Assembly (NCBI RefSeq): GCF_900996225.1
Contig: NZ_CAAJGL010000022.1
Span: forward strand, 62,001-126,000
DNA from: Paraburkholderia sp. BCC1884
GTDB taxonomy: Bacteria; Pseudomonadota; Gammaproteobacteria; Burkholderiales; Burkholderiaceae
Reading direction: 5' to 3'
Length of the DNA: 64,000 nucleotides
Below the pieces are notes generated by a model that was given only the letters and a program-made list of their open reading frames with translations, had not been told where the DNA came from and searched no databases. Positions 63,987 through 64,000 of this stretch are shown here, one piece after another (within the stretch, counting starts at the first letter, position 1; each line of letters opens with the position of its first letter). A program made the translations under genes and the position numbers.

Positions 63987-64000
63987 GTCCCGATAATAAT

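Noticed and set aside
1..64000. CRISPR array, prophage or integrated element
   Set aside because: No regularly spaced direct repeats, integrase, phage structural genes or attachment-site duplications were seen; the only mobile trace is the transposase fragment near 21.7-22.0 kb.

Overview
This window looks like a chromosomal stretch of a Burkholderiales bacterium, most likely Paraburkholderia or Burkholderia. The reasons are the high GC content, the Burkholderia-type porin, the DUF3563 and BPSS1780-family proteins, FolE2, the PcaQ/PcaHG module and the rpsU-yqeY-dnaG-rpoD block. The genus is an inference from protein character, not from a database search. There is no rRNA, CRISPR array or intact prophage. 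The only mobile-element trace is a lone IS5-type transposase fragment.

Layout. 1-5.4 kb: an edge-truncated beta-propeller gene, msrA, a 963-aa KfrA-like coiled-coil protein built of six tandem 91-residue repeats, and a small unknown protein. 5.4-15 kb: catabolism and its regulators. HglS and a YdiJ-type D-2-hydroxyglutarate dehydrogenase should convert 2-oxoadipate to 2-oxoglutarate, next to a divergent LysR. 4-Hydroxyphenylpyruvate dioxygenase, PcaQ and protocatechuate 3,4-dioxygenase (PcaHG) follow. 15-24 kb: an H-NS-like protein, a LysE exporter, a cold-shock protein, an acyl-CoA synthetase facing a Crp/Fnr regulator, a chemoreceptor with a FliA-type promoter, the IS remnant, a porin and a gene-poor stretch with two candidate structured RNAs (one here, one near 15.4 kb). 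24.9-32.9 kb: an unusual CAU-anticodon tRNA, then rpoD, dnaG, yqeY and a frameshifted rpsU on the minus strand, a BaiN-like flavoprotein and tsaD.

33-45.7 kb: folE2, the isoprenoid operon xseB-ispA-dxs, a Rieske oxygenase, a sulfurtransferase, a dienelactone hydrolase, type II NADH dehydrogenase, and polA head to head with a LOG-family gene. 45.7-55 kb: a LysR-controlled two-part chromate transporter, amn, a DUF2782 gene, thrB, a membrane protein, ohrR-ohr and a photolyase. 55-64 kb: DUF3563, a PHB-depolymerase-like esterase with a PhaR-like palindrome, a PAP2 phosphatase, modE, an SDR, a tautomerase facing a LysR, an Xre-RES toxin-antitoxin pair and a metallophosphoesterase.

The observations most worth following up are the class II-shaped CAU tRNA with atypical positions 8 and 14, the one-base deletion in rpsU, the heptad-exact repeats in the KfrA-like protein, the minus-strand structured RNA near 15.4 kb, and several clear palindromic operators next to regulators (ohr, chromate transporter, Crp/Fnr, PcaQ, PHB depolymerase).
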